Shown here one piece after another: positions 49,029-58,783 of a stretch of DNA of 64,000 nucleotides. The notes under the pieces were generated by a model that was not told the DNA's origin, did not search any database, and was given only the letters and a program-made list of their open reading frames with translations. Location of the stretch: the NCBI GenBank assembly GCA_002716065.1, contig PAZE01000045.1, positions 1 through 64,000 on the forward strand. Reading direction: 5' to 3'. The translations under genes and the position numbers were made by a program. The stretch comes from Crocinitomicaceae bacterium. Its GTDB lineage: Bacteria > Bacteroidota > Bacteroidia > Flavobacteriales_D > Parvicellaceae. How positions within the stretch are numbered: position 1 is the stretch's first letter; each line of letters opens with the position of its first letter.

Positions 49029-49976
49029 ATGTCAAGAAAATTAATCATTGGGTCATCTGGGCAAATTGGAACAGAGCTTGTTATAAAGCTACGTGAAATT
49101 TGTGGTAAAGACAATGTTGTTGCAGCTGATATTAAACAACCTATTGATGAGGTTTTTTATGGAGGCCCATATGAAGAAATTAACGTTTTAGATAAAGAAA
49201 GGATAAAAGATGTTGTGTTAAAATACAAGGTGGAGGAGGTGTATATTTTAGCCGCACTTCTTTCAGCTACTGCAGAAAAAAAACCTGATTTAGCTTGGAA
49301 ACTTAATATGGAGGGGTTATTTAACGTTCTTGAGCTAGCAAAAGAAAAGGTTATAAAAAAGATTTTCTGGCCTAGCTCAATTGCTGTTTTTGGGCCTACT
49401 ACGCCAAGTAAAAATACTCCACAGCATACGATAATGGAACCAACAACAGTTTATGGGATAAGTAAACTTGCTGGTGAAAGATGGTGTGAGTACTTTTTTA
49501 ATAAATACGATATAGATATAAGAAGTATTCGTTACCCTGGTTTAATTAGCTATAAGAGCTCTCCAGGAGGAGGAACTACTGACTATGCCATTGAAATTTT
49601 TCATCATGCTATCAAGCATGGAAATTATGTTTGTTTTTTGGAAAAGAATAGAGCCCTTCCAATGATGTATATGGACGATGCTATTCGTGCTACAATAGAA
49701 CTAATGGAAGCCGATAAAGAAAAAATTTCTATAAGAAGTAGCTATAATGTTGGTGGCATTTCATTTACTCCTTTTGAAATCACTCAGGAAATAAAAAAGA
49801 CACTTCCAAATTTTGAAATCTCATACAGTCCAGATTTTAGAAATGAAATTGCAAAATCTTGGCCTTCGCATATTAACGATCAGGTAGCAAGAAAGGACTG
49901 GGGTTGGAGGCCTAACATTGATTTAGATCAAATGTGTCAAACTATGTTGAAACAACTAAAAACGGATTTTGTGTAA
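49029..49976 (+). CDS. NAD-dependent epimerase/dehydratase, L-threonine 3-dehydrogenase (TDH)-like
   Basis: IGSSGQIGTELVIKLRE, WPSSIAVFGPTTP, TVYGISKLAGERWCEYF, SIRYPGLISYKSSPGGGTTDYA. Confidence 0.9.
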   Translation: MSRKLIIGSSGQIGTELVIKLREICGKDNVVAADIKQPIDEVFYGGPYEEINVLDKERIKDVVLKYKVEEVYILAALLSATAEKKPDLAWKLNMEGLFNVLELAKEKVIKKIFWPSSIAVFGPTTPSKNTPQHTIMEPTTVYGISKLAGERWCEYFFNKYDIDIRSIRYPGLISYKSSPGGGTTDYAIEIFHHAIKHGNYVCFLEKNRALPMMYMDDAIRATIELMEADKEKISIRSSYNVGGISFTPFEITQEIKKTLPNFEISYSPDFRNEIAKSWPSHINDQVARKDWGWRPNIDLDQMCQTMLKQLKTDFV

Positions 49977-50117
49977 CCTTTTTAGTCACATTTTCTGTTT
50001 AAAACAATCAAAATTCCCAAATTTTATTTTAACTTTTACATGTAAATTAATGTTTATTCTTTAATAAATGCAATATTATTTAGTAAGTTTAAATGTTATT
50101 TTTTGATAAATTTTATA

Positions 50118-51029
50118 ATGAAAGTTTTAATTTATAGCCTAGGATTTTTCTTTTTAATTTCTGATGCTTTTGCTGGTTTATCCAATAAGTTATATACTGG
50201 TCAAACAGTAATAATGGATTCAATTAATAAAATTATTGAGGGTAAAAAAGAAGGTTACTGGATTATTTATGGTAAGATGAGAAATCTCGAAGAATACATG
50301 GATGACGAGGTTATTGAGGAAGGAACTTATAAAAACAGTAGAAAAGAGGGGGTTTGGAGAAAATATTATCCAGGTGGTCAGATAAAAAGTGAAATAACAT
50401 ATATTAAAGGAAGGGCAACGGGGGCTTTTAAGGTGTATTATAAAAATGGGCAATTAGAAGAAAAAGGGAATTGGAAGGGACGTATTTATACTGGCTCATT
50501 TGAACGTTACTATGAAGATGGGACACTCTCTCAAAAAAAAGAGTTTAATGAAAAAGGAAAGACTGAAGGAGTAGTGGAGTATTACCATTCAAATGGTCAA
50601 CTTGAGCTTTCTTTTACTACCGACAATGGAAAAGAATCGGGAACAGCAACCAGGTTTTGGCCAAATGGTGATTTAAAAGAGACAATTGAGTTTAATGAAC
50701 TAGGAGAAGGGTCAAGTTCAGGAATTGTTGATCGAATAAATCCTGCTGTAGAACTTCCTGTTTTCAGCAATGAAGAAGAAGAGCAGGAAACTGGAATTAT
50801 TGCTGCCGGAGATGTTAATATAGGATCTAACAAAGAAGTTGAGGCTCCTAAAGAACTTTCTGATGGTTATCACAAAACCTATAATGACAATAAAGACATT
50901 TTAATGGATGGTGAGTTTTTGGGTGGGAAGCTTTGGAATGGAAAGCATTACATCTACGATGAAAATGGTTTACTTGAAAAGATTGAAGTTTACAAGGAAG
51001 GAAAGTTTGCTGGTACTGGAGTCATGTAG
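50118..51029 (+). CDS. MORN/YwqK-like repeat secreted protein
   Basis: Same architecture as 15253..16128: KNSRKEGVWRKYYPGGQIKSEITYIKGRATGAFKVYYKNGQLEEKG; shared C-terminus; internal ATG of ORF 50103. Confidence 0.87.
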   Translation: MKVLIYSLGFFFLISDAFAGLSNKLYTGQTVIMDSINKIIEGKKEGYWIIYGKMRNLEEYMDDEVIEEGTYKNSRKEGVWRKYYPGGQIKSEITYIKGRATGAFKVYYKNGQLEEKGNWKGRIYTGSFERYYEDGTLSQKKEFNEKGKTEGVVEYYHSNGQLELSFTTDNGKESGTATRFWPNGDLKETIEFNELGEGSSSGIVDRINPAVELPVFSNEEEEQETGIIAAGDVNIGSNKEVEAPKELSDGYHKTYNDNKDILMDGEFLGGKLWNGKHYIYDENGLLEKIEVYKEGKFAGTGVM

Positions 51030-52350
51030 TTTCTAAGCTGTTTATTTTTTGAATAAATTCATTGAATTCTGAAACAGCATTTTTAAAGTCAGAAGTGTTT
51101 TGTAATTGTATCGATCGAATTAATCCTTTTGTTTTTTTAAGTTGTATAAACCATCTATAGTTTAGCATAGCTAAAATTGGTAAGCTTAAAAGGTATAGAA
51201 TCCCGATTTTCCATCCTAAAATTAGAGTTACAACAATTGTTTGAATACTCCAAAAAACAATAAATAGAATCACTCCCATTGACATCTTAATTGAACTATG
51301 AAAATGCGGGTCCTTAATTTTCTTTTCTACAAGAATAACAGGAAGTTTGTAAGGGATATAGTTGCTTACTAAACCAACCAAATGAAAAGGAAACAAAAAA
51401 AGTAAAGCAAGAGATTTAAAAATAGCAACAGCTAATGAATTCTTTCCGTAAAGGTGAGTAGGTTTTAATTGATTGCTTTTTAAGTAATTAAAAATAGACT
51501 TAGAAAGGCTTTCTATTGTAAGAAATGATTTGTTGGAAACAGTTTCTAATTTTTCAAGTTTTGAAACTAAGTTTTGTTGTGAAGCTAAGTTCTCTTTTAA
51601 AGTGGAGTTCTTACTCATATCTTGCTCTAAAAGCCATATTATGTTAGTATATGTTGAATAATTTTCAGATTGAATGTTAAGAACTAATGACTCTAATTTC
51701 AACTTAATTTCGTCCATTAAATGGTTAATGGTACTATTGGGGTCTTTTTCAAAAGAGGGGTAATAGGCTTCTAAATTAATTGGATCAGAAATGTTAATAA
51801 AAAGACTAGCCCCCATGTTAGTATGGTTGCTGTAATCAAGACCAACAGGAACAATATAATAAGGCTTTGAAAAACCGTATTTTTTAGCTGCACCAAGACC
51901 TATTCTAGCAATTCCCTTTTTAAGGGGTCTTAGTTTTTTTTGATTGTTGTGATTTCCTTCAGGAAAAATTAAAACACAACCGTTATTTTCAAGAACATCA
52001 TAACATTCGTTAAAAGTATCTTCATTTTTCACAATGGTATTTACACCATCCCTTTGACGATAAATGGGAAGCATGTAAATACTCCTTAGGATTTTATTGG
52101 CTAATTTTTTTTTAAAAATATCAGCCCTAGCCAAGTAATAGGCATTTTTATTTAGTTGAGATGAGAGAACAACAGGATCCATGAATGCATTTTGATGATT
52201 AATTGCAAATAAAACACCAGCATTTTCAGGAATTTTGTTTAACCCAGCAACTTCAAATTTTTTATAAAATGTTCTGTTCCCTAGGCGAACAATTCCATAG
52301 CCAATCTTATAATTCAAAGACCAATTTTTAAACCAGTAGCTAAAAGTCAT
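51022..52350 (-). CDS. 1-acyl-sn-glycerol-3-phosphate acyltransferase family protein
   Basis: GVLFAINHQNAFMDPVVLSSQLN, VLIFPEGNHNNQKKLRPLKKGIARIGLGA; C-terminal TM segments. Confidence 0.93.
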   Translation of the reverse strand: MTFSYWFKNWSLNYKIGYGIVRLGNRTFYKKFEVAGLNKIPENAGVLFAINHQNAFMDPVVLSSQLNKNAYYLARADIFKKKLANKILRSIYMLPIYRQRDGVNTIVKNEDTFNECYDVLENNGCVLIFPEGNHNNQKKLRPLKKGIARIGLGAAKKYGFSKPYYIVPVGLDYSNHTNMGASLFINISDPINLEAYYPSFEKDPNSTINHLMDEIKLKLESLVLNIQSENYSTYTNIIWLLEQDMSKNSTLKENLASQQNLVSKLEKLETVSNKSFLTIESLSKSIFNYLKSNQLKPTHLYGKNSLAVAIFKSLALLFLFPFHLVGLVSNYIPYKLPVILVEKKIKDPHFHSSIKMSMGVILFIVFWSIQTIVVTLILGWKIGILYLLSLPILAMLNYRWFIQLKKTKGLIRSIQLQNTSDFKNAVSEFNEFIQKINSLETT

Positions 52351-54789
52351 TTATCTAAGCGTTGCGTTAAATTTTTTAAAATAAGTTTCTTGAATTGATG
52401 ACATCGCTTTATCTATCTCTTTGTCTGTTAAAGTATGGTCTTCGTGAAGCAACTCAAATCTTAAAGCATAAGATTTTTTTCCTTTTGGAGTGCCTTTGCC
52501 TTTATAGATGTCAAATAGGTGTACGTTCTTAAGAATTTTTTTATTGGTTTTTGAAGCAGCTTCTTTTAACTCTCCAAAAGATATATTCCCATCTATTAAT
52601 AAAGACAAATCTCTATAAACCTTTGGAAATTTAACAATCGGAGCAAATTTTATGTTTTCACTTGATATTTTTTCTTGCAATTTATTCCAATTTATATTAG
52701 CGACATAAACAGGGTTTTTAATTCCAATTGTACTTTTTAGTTCGCTTGAAATCGCACCTATTTCACCAATCAATTCTTTTCCAATAGCTATCCCCATTCC
52801 ATATTCATACATTGAATTGTTTAATTCAACATAGCTCATAGGGGAGGTTAATTTTAAAGAGTTGAAAATTTTATTGACTATTCCCTTTAGTTGAAAATAG
52901 GAAACTTCAGACTTTGCATTAAACCAGTGCTCTCTATTTTGAAGACCGTTTAAAGCAATAACAAGGTTCTCTTGTTCATAAAAAGCATTATCAATGCATT
53001 TGTATACTTTTCCAAATTCAAAAACTCTCACATTATGCTCTCCATTTTTGTAATTGTAGTTCACAACTTCAAGCGCATTAAAAATTAAAGACTGACGCAT
53101 TACTTCGGTATCCTTACTGAGCGGATTTAAAAGTTGAACGTGATGCTGATCTTTTAATTCAGCAAAAGAACTGGAATGAATATATTTTCTTGAAGTAAGA
53201 GAGTTAGAAAGTATCTCAGTAAGTCCAGTATCTACAAGAGCATTACTGATTTTATTTTTTATAACATGTGAGCTTGAGTAGTTCGTTAGGTTTACCGAGG
53301 AATTTATTTTAGTAGGTTCTGGTGCAGAATTAAACCCGTAGATTCTCAATATTTCTTCAGCAATATCCACCTCTCTTTTTACATCTACTCTGAAGGAGGG
53401 AACCTGTAAAGAGGCTGTTTTAGCATTGTCTTTTAAAACTTTAATATCGAGATAGTTTAGTATCTCTAACATTTTTTTTGGACTTAAAGTAGTGCCACAT
53501 AATGAATTGATTCTGGAAAAAGAAATATCAATATAATGGTCTTTAATTGGCGATGGATAATTATCATGTAAAGAAGAAGATACTTTTCCACCAGCAACCT
53601 CTAAGATTAAATCTACCGCTTTTTTAAGCGCGGCAAGTGTCATGTTAGGATCTACACCCCGCTCAAACCGAAAAGAAGCATCTGTATTTAAGCCATGTCT
53701 TTTAGCTGTTTTTCTAATGGTGTGTGGATCAAAGTAAGCACTTTCAATAAAAACAGAAGTTGTGTTTTCAGAAACACCAGAATCTTCACCTCCAAAAACA
53801 CCAGCAATACACATTGGCTCTTCGCTGTTGCAAATCATAAGATCGTCTTCATTTAGTGTCCTTTCAACTCCATCAAGAGTTGTAAATAGATCATCTTTTG
53901 TGGCATTTTGAACAATAATTTTATTGCCTTTAATTTTAGACAAATCAAAGGCATGTAACGGATGACCAAGGTCATGAAGAACAAAATTAGTAACGTCAAC
54001 AATATTGTTTTTTGGCTTTAAGCCAATAGATTTCAACCTATCTCTTAACCACTGAGGACTTTCTTTTACATTAACTCCTGAAATAATTTTACCTGAATAT
54101 CTTGGACAACCAACAGTATTTATCACTTCTAATTGAAAGTCTTCTTTTTGACTTTTTTTAGAAATAGAACTTTCCATTTTTAAGGAAGTTGACTTAGGAA
54201 CTATACCTTTAAATTTAAGTGCTACCAATAAATCTCTTGCCACCCCAAAGTGACCCATTGCATCTGCTCGATTAGGAGTAAGCCCAATTTCAAAAATAGT
54301 GTCTGTCTGTAATTTAAAATAGTCCTTTGCTTTTGTTCCTACAGGAGCGTTTTTCTCAAGAACAAGTATACCTTCATGGCTATCTCCGAGACCTATTTCA
54401 TCTTCTGCGCATATCATCCCCATTGATACTTCGCCCCTAATTTTTGCTTTCTTTATTTTAAAAGGTTCGTTATTGATTGGGTAAATTGTAGTTCCAGGAA
54501 GAGCAACAATGACTTTCTGCCCTACTTTAACATTTGGTGCTCCACAAACAATAGGGTAGCTTTCTTTGTCACCAACATTAACTAAAGTCGTTTTAAGTCG
54601 GTCTGCATTAGGGTGTGGATTTACATCTTCAATCATCCCAATGATTAAACCTTCTAGTGCTCCTTCAATAGAATTGTAAGCTGAGGATTTTTCAACTTCT
54701 AGACCTATGTCTGTTAGCAAATCAGAGACTTGAGCTGCCGGAAGATCTATTGGAAGTATAGTTTTTAGCCAATTGTAAGAAATTTTCAT
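52351..54789 (-). CDS. pheT: Phenylalanine--tRNA ligase beta subunit
   Basis: MKISYNWLKTILPIDLPAAQVSDLLTDIGLEVE, tRNA-binding domain, RFERGVDPNMTLAAL, C-terminal FDX-ACB domain. Confidence 0.97.
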   Translation of the reverse strand: MKISYNWLKTILPIDLPAAQVSDLLTDIGLEVEKSSAYNSIEGALEGLIIGMIEDVNPHPNADRLKTTLVNVGDKESYPIVCGAPNVKVGQKVIVALPGTTIYPINNEPFKIKKAKIRGEVSMGMICAEDEIGLGDSHEGILVLEKNAPVGTKAKDYFKLQTDTIFEIGLTPNRADAMGHFGVARDLLVALKFKGIVPKSTSLKMESSISKKSQKEDFQLEVINTVGCPRYSGKIISGVNVKESPQWLRDRLKSIGLKPKNNIVDVTNFVLHDLGHPLHAFDLSKIKGNKIIVQNATKDDLFTTLDGVERTLNEDDLMICNSEEPMCIAGVFGGEDSGVSENTTSVFIESAYFDPHTIRKTAKRHGLNTDASFRFERGVDPNMTLAALKKAVDLILEVAGGKVSSSLHDNYPSPIKDHYIDISFSRINSLCGTTLSPKKMLEILNYLDIKVLKDNAKTASLQVPSFRVDVKREVDIAEEILRIYGFNSAPEPTKINSSVNLTNYSSSHVIKNKISNALVDTGLTEILSNSLTSRKYIHSSSFAELKDQHHVQLLNPLSKDTEVMRQSLIFNALEVVNYNYKNGEHNVRVFEFGKVYKCIDNAFYEQENLVIALNGLQNREHWFNAKSEVSYFQLKGIVNKIFNSLKLTSPMSYVELNNSMYEYGMGIAIGKELIGEIGAISSELKSTIGIKNPVYVANINWNKLQEKISSENIKFAPIVKFPKVYRDLSLLIDGNISFGELKEAASKTNKKILKNVHLFDIYKGKGTPKGKKSYALRFELLHEDHTLTDKEIDKAMSSIQETYFKKFNATLR

Positions 54790-54885
54790 AGTTATTTATA
54801 TAAATCTATATGAGGCACAAAAGTAACGTTTTATGTTTTAAGGAATTAAAAATTCAATAAGTTCAATTACAAAATAAAATATTTT

Positions 54886-54893
54886 TATATTTG
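54886..54893 (+). promoter_or_regulatory. Putative -7 element for tRNA-Phe
   Basis: TATATTTG matches TAnnTTTG, 14 nt before the tRNA 5' end. Confidence 0.55.
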
Positions 54894-54907
54894 CCGACCA
54901 AAATGAT

Positions 54908-54980
54908 GGTGCCTTAGCTCAGTTGGTAGAGCAATGGACTGAAAATCCATGTGTCCCTGGTTCGATTCCTGGAGGCACCA
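54908..54980 (+). tRNA. tRNA-Phe (anticodon GAA)
   Basis: GGTGCCTTAGCTCAGTTGGTAGAGCAATGGACTGAAAATCCATGTGTCCCTGGTTCGATTCCTGGAGGCACCA; clear cloverleaf. Confidence 0.97.
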
Positions 54981-54987
54981 CATTATA

Positions 54988-55014
54988 AAGGGAAGCAATA
55001 GCTTCCCTTTTTTT
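54988..55014 (+). terminator. Rho-independent terminator of tRNA-Phe
   Basis: aagggaagcaatagcttcccttttttt: GC stem with AATA loop and T-run. Confidence 0.88.
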
Positions 55015-56242
55015 AGGGCTGGATAATTTTTAAACTACTTCTCCCATAATTTTGATCCCAAACCGTTAGAATATGGAACTGGCTTTCTAGCTTTGGAAGA
55101 ATAAGCTGTCTTTCGTTAGTTTCTTTAAAATAAATAAGCTTCCCAATTGAATTTATAACACTTATTGATTTTTCTGCCGAACTTTTAAAGTTTATAGTAA
55201 TACAATCATTAGTGTAATTTAACGTAAATGGTTTGTGTTCTTTTATTGATAATCCAGAAATTGAAATTGTTTGGTAAGAAGTGTCAGAAGTGCAATTTAA
55301 AAACGCAATTAACTCTACCAAATAATTGCCATTATCTAAATATTCATGATTAGGATTTAAAGAGTTTGATGTGCTTAAATCTCCAAATTTCCATAATACT
55401 GAATCTATATTTGTGCTGTTTAATGAAAAAGAAGCTAAAGAACCATTTATTGTGTAATTAAATCCTGCAACTGCATCATTAGCTCCGATTCTCCAGTTGT
55501 CAAGGCTATCAATTACAACTAATTTAGCGGCTTGTTGGAGGGTATGGGCATCGGTTTGGCTTAGACTAGAGTTAAAGGTAGATCCTAAAGGAGATTTTCT
55601 GAAAATAGTTGAATAATGAACACATGCTGCTAAATAACTTCCATATATACTTGGGTGACTTCCATCAGCTGTATATAAGTTTATGGAAGGATGATTGTCT
55701 CTAATGTATTTCCAAGCTGCTCCCACAGGACTTACGGTACATTCATTGTCTATACTCATTTGTATGTAGCTTTCTCTAAGTCTTGCTTGCATGCCATCAT
55801 AGGTGCATAGTGGTGGGTAGTTGGCACAATTTCCTTGATCTCCATTTTCTCTTCCCCAAGTCATAAAAAAAATAGGCTCGGTACACGGATTGGCAGATAA
55901 AATTGAATCTACCAATAATGAGGCATATGGAAAACAATCTGACGCCACTTGAAAAGGGGGGAAAGAAGGTAGCTGAGATTGTTCTTGTAAAATAACATGA
56001 TCCCAATTTCCAGCTGAAATTTTAGTCAATGAAGTGGTATTGGTAGAGTGTTGGTTAAAAGTATATCCTCCGGGGGTGTTGCTATCCCAGAAAATGGTGT
56101 CTCCAAAAGAAAGAGCAATATCTGAAGTAAGCTGAGGTAAAGAATGGTAATATGTGTAGCTGTTTCCTAAAAAAAGAACGTTTTTAGTTTGACTAAAACA
56201 CGTCACCCAAAAAAGGCAGCAAAGAATTGAAAGGTAGTTCAT
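55013..56242 (-). CDS. SGNH/GDSL-like hydrolase with PKD-like domain and T9SS type A sorting domain
   Basis: KNVLFLGNSYTYYHSLPQLTSDIA, ADGSHPSIYGSYLAACV, VLWKFGDLSTSNSLNPNHEYLDNGNYLVELIA; signal peptide start at ATG 56242. Confidence 0.85.
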   Translation of the reverse strand: MNYLSILCCLFWVTCFSQTKNVLFLGNSYTYYHSLPQLTSDIALSFGDTIFWDSNTPGGYTFNQHSTNTTSLTKISAGNWDHVILQEQSQLPSFPPFQVASDCFPYASLLVDSILSANPCTEPIFFMTWGRENGDQGNCANYPPLCTYDGMQARLRESYIQMSIDNECTVSPVGAAWKYIRDNHPSINLYTADGSHPSIYGSYLAACVHYSTIFRKSPLGSTFNSSLSQTDAHTLQQAAKLVVIDSLDNWRIGANDAVAGFNYTINGSLASFSLNSTNIDSVLWKFGDLSTSNSLNPNHEYLDNGNYLVELIAFLNCTSDTSYQTISISGLSIKEHKPFTLNYTNDCITINFKSSAEKSISVINSIGKLIYFKETNERQLILPKLESQFHILTVWDQNYGRSSLKIIQP

Positions 56243-56366
56243 GAGTTTTTTAAACCTAAAACGGTTTTTATTTGTTAGGTTGCTTTGAGTTGTTGAGGTT
56301 AATTTATGTTTCAACAAAAAAAGTATCCTTAAAAATATCAAATCTGATTTGTTATTTTTGTCGATA

Positions 56367-57269
56367 GTGGTAAATCAAGTTAAAAATAATAACACCAAGC
56401 TTTTAATTGTATTTTATGCACTTATAGGTTACATTATTTTACAATTCATGTGGTGGGCTTATCACATCATAAATTTAACCAAACAATTAAATAACGATCA
56501 AGACTATATATTACGTAGGATTGGTATGATTGCTGGAGAGGCGTTTGTGTTTATTGTAATAATAAGCCTAGGTGTTTTTTATGTAGTTCGCTCCTTTCGA
56601 AAAGAATTTAAACTAGCACAGCGTCAAAAAAACTTTTCACTTTCTGTTACCCATGAGCTAAAAACACCTATTGCTTCAAGTAAACTTTTTTTAGAAACAT
56701 TGCTAAATAGAGAGCTTAAGGAAAATAAAAAGAAAGAACTATTAGAGAAAGTAATTCTAGATCAAGATCGTTTACAGAACTTAGTTGACAACATTTTAAT
56801 GGCAAGTAATGTTGCCGAAACTGATTTAGAGCTAGTATTGGAAGAAATTTCATTGTTTCATTTGATTGAAAAGGCGTCTGAAGGTTTTCCAAAAACACAT
56901 AAAATTATTAATGAAGTTAATAAAGAGCTTAACGTTATTGTTGATGAGTTTTATTACATTTCTGTAATTCAAAATTTATTAGGAAATGCCATAAAATACT
57001 CTCCAAATGGTTCGGAAATTTATTGGCGGTCTTTTACTATTTCTGGAACAAATTATTTTTCTATTTCAGATAAAGGGTGTGGAATACCTAAAAAAGAAAG
57101 AAGAAAAGTGTTTGAAATGTTTTATCGAATAGATAATGAAGAGACAAGAACATCTAAAGGCACCGGATTGGGATTATATTTAGTGGAAAACATAGTTCGA
57201 TTACATAAAGGAGAGATTAGTATTGCTGATAATAAGCAAGGTTGTGAATTTATCATAAAAATAAGCTAG
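56367..57269 (+). CDS. Sensor histidine kinase
   Basis: FSLSVTHELKTPIASSKLFLETLL (H box), NLLGNAIKYSPNG (N box), DKGCGIPKKERRKVFEMFYR, GTGLGLYLV; GTG 56367 or TTG 56349 start. Confidence 0.93.
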   Translation: MVNQVKNNNTKLLIVFYALIGYIILQFMWWAYHIINLTKQLNNDQDYILRRIGMIAGEAFVFIVIISLGVFYVVRSFRKEFKLAQRQKNFSLSVTHELKTPIASSKLFLETLLNRELKENKKKELLEKVILDQDRLQNLVDNILMASNVAETDLELVLEEISLFHLIEKASEGFPKTHKIINEVNKELNVIVDEFYYISVIQNLLGNAIKYSPNGSEIYWRSFTISGTNYFSISDKGCGIPKKERRKVFEMFYRIDNEETRTSKGTGLGLYLVENIVRLHKGEISIADNKQGCEFIIKIS

Positions 57270-57274
57270 TAGTA

Positions 57275-58783
57275 ATGCGGAAAAAAGTAGGTCTTATAAT
57301 ATTAGATGGATGGGGTTTCGGAAAAGGAGATTTTTCTGATGGGGTTCATTTAGCCAAAACCCCTTATTTTGATTCCTTACTAAAGGAATATCCAAATTCT
57401 ACTTTAGTTACTTATGGTGAAAAAGTGGGTTTGCCTGAGGGCCAAATGGGCAATTCCGAAGTTGGGCACATGAATATTGGTGCAGGAAGAATTGTTTATC
57501 AAGATTTATTAAGAATTGATAACGCCATTAAGGACGGCTCTTTTTTTAAAGAAAATGAGCTGCTTAGGGCATTGGAATACGCTCAAGAAAACAACAAGAA
57601 AGTTCACCTTATGGGTTTAGTTTCAAAAGGGGGTGTTCATTCTTCATTTTATCATTTGTTGGCATTGTGTGATTTGATAAAAGAAAAAAAGGTTGATAAT
57701 TGCTTCATACATGCGTTTACTGATGGAAGAGATTGTAATCCTAAAACTGGAATTTCTTATTTAAAAGAGCTGGAAAATTACATCTCAAACTCTTCAATTA
57801 AAATTGCTTCTATTATCGGTAGATATTATGCTATGGATAGAGATAACAGGTGGGAAAGAATAAAAAAAGCCTATAACCTTTTAGTAAAGGGAGATGGAGA
57901 GTCGTTTTCATCCGTATCTTCTGCAATTAACTCTAGCTATGAAAATGGAATTACAGATGAATTTATTCTTCCCTCCAAAATAAACAATGTAAACGGGTTA
58001 ATTCAGCAAGGAGATGTGGTTATTTGTTTTAATTTCAGAACAGACCGTTGTAGGGAAATTTCTAAAGTTTTAACTCAAGAAGATTTTCCTGAATTTCAAA
58101 TGAAAACAATTCCCTTACACTATGTTACAATGACCAATTATGATAAAACATTTGAAGGGGTAAATGTAGTCTACAAAAAAGAAAATCTTTCCAATACTCT
58201 TGGAGAGGTGATTTCAACTGCTAAAAGAGCTCAGCTAAGAATGGCTGAAACTGAAAAATATCCACATGTTACATATTTTTTTAATGGAGGTAAAGAGCAG
58301 CCCTTTGCTTTGGAAGACCGTATAATGGAAAATTCTCCTAAGGTAAAAACCTATGACTTAAAACCTCAAATGAGTGCGTTTGAACTAACTGATGCTGTAT
58401 GTAAACAAATTGAAAAAGAAAAACATGATTTTATTTGTTTAAATTTTGCCAATCCAGATATGGTTGGACACACAGGAAATAAAAATGCAATTATTCAAGC
58501 CTGTGAGGTAGTGGATAAATGTTTAGAAAGAGTAATTGAGTTAGGTAAAAGAAAACAAATTTCCTTTATTATTATTGCTGATCATGGTAATGCAGATGTT
58601 ATGGTAAATGAAGACGGCACTCCAAATACTGCCCACTCGTTAAATTTGGTTCCGTTTATAGTTGTTGATAGAGCTTTTAAATACGTCAATGATGGTATTT
58701 TAGCTGATGTTGCTCCATCTGTCTTAGCGTTAATGGATATTCAGCAGCCTGGGCAAATGACGGGTAAATCGTTATTGATATAA
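57275..58783 (+). CDS. gpmI: 2,3-bisphosphoglycerate-independent phosphoglycerate mutase
   Basis: LIILDGWGFGKGD, GQMGNSEVGHMNIGAGRIVYQDLLRI, FTDGRDCNPKTGI, IADHGNADVMV. Confidence 0.97.
   Translation: MRKKVGLIILDGWGFGKGDFSDGVHLAKTPYFDSLLKEYPNSTLVTYGEKVGLPEGQMGNSEVGHMNIGAGRIVYQDLLRIDNAIKDGSFFKENELLRALEYAQENNKKVHLMGLVSKGGVHSSFYHLLALCDLIKEKKVDNCFIHAFTDGRDCNPKTGISYLKELENYISNSSIKIASIIGRYYAMDRDNRWERIKKAYNLLVKGDGESFSSVSSAINSSYENGITDEFILPSKINNVNGLIQQGDVVICFNFRTDRCREISKVLTQEDFPEFQMKTIPLHYVTMTNYDKTFEGVNVVYKKENLSNTLGEVISTAKRAQLRMAETEKYPHVTYFFNGGKEQPFALEDRIMENSPKVKTYDLKPQMSAFELTDAVCKQIEKEKHDFICLNFANPDMVGHTGNKNAIIQACEVVDKCLERVIELGKRKQISFIIIADHGNADVMVNEDGTPNTAHSLNLVPFIVVDRAFKYVNDGILADVAPSVLALMDIQQPGQMTGKSLLI

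Noticed and set aside
51022-52350. Apparent HX5D instead of HX4D in the acyltransferase (NHQNAFMD)
   Set aside because: I recall NHQN[AS][FL][MI]D as a common variant in Bacteroidota acyltransferases, so not treated as unusual
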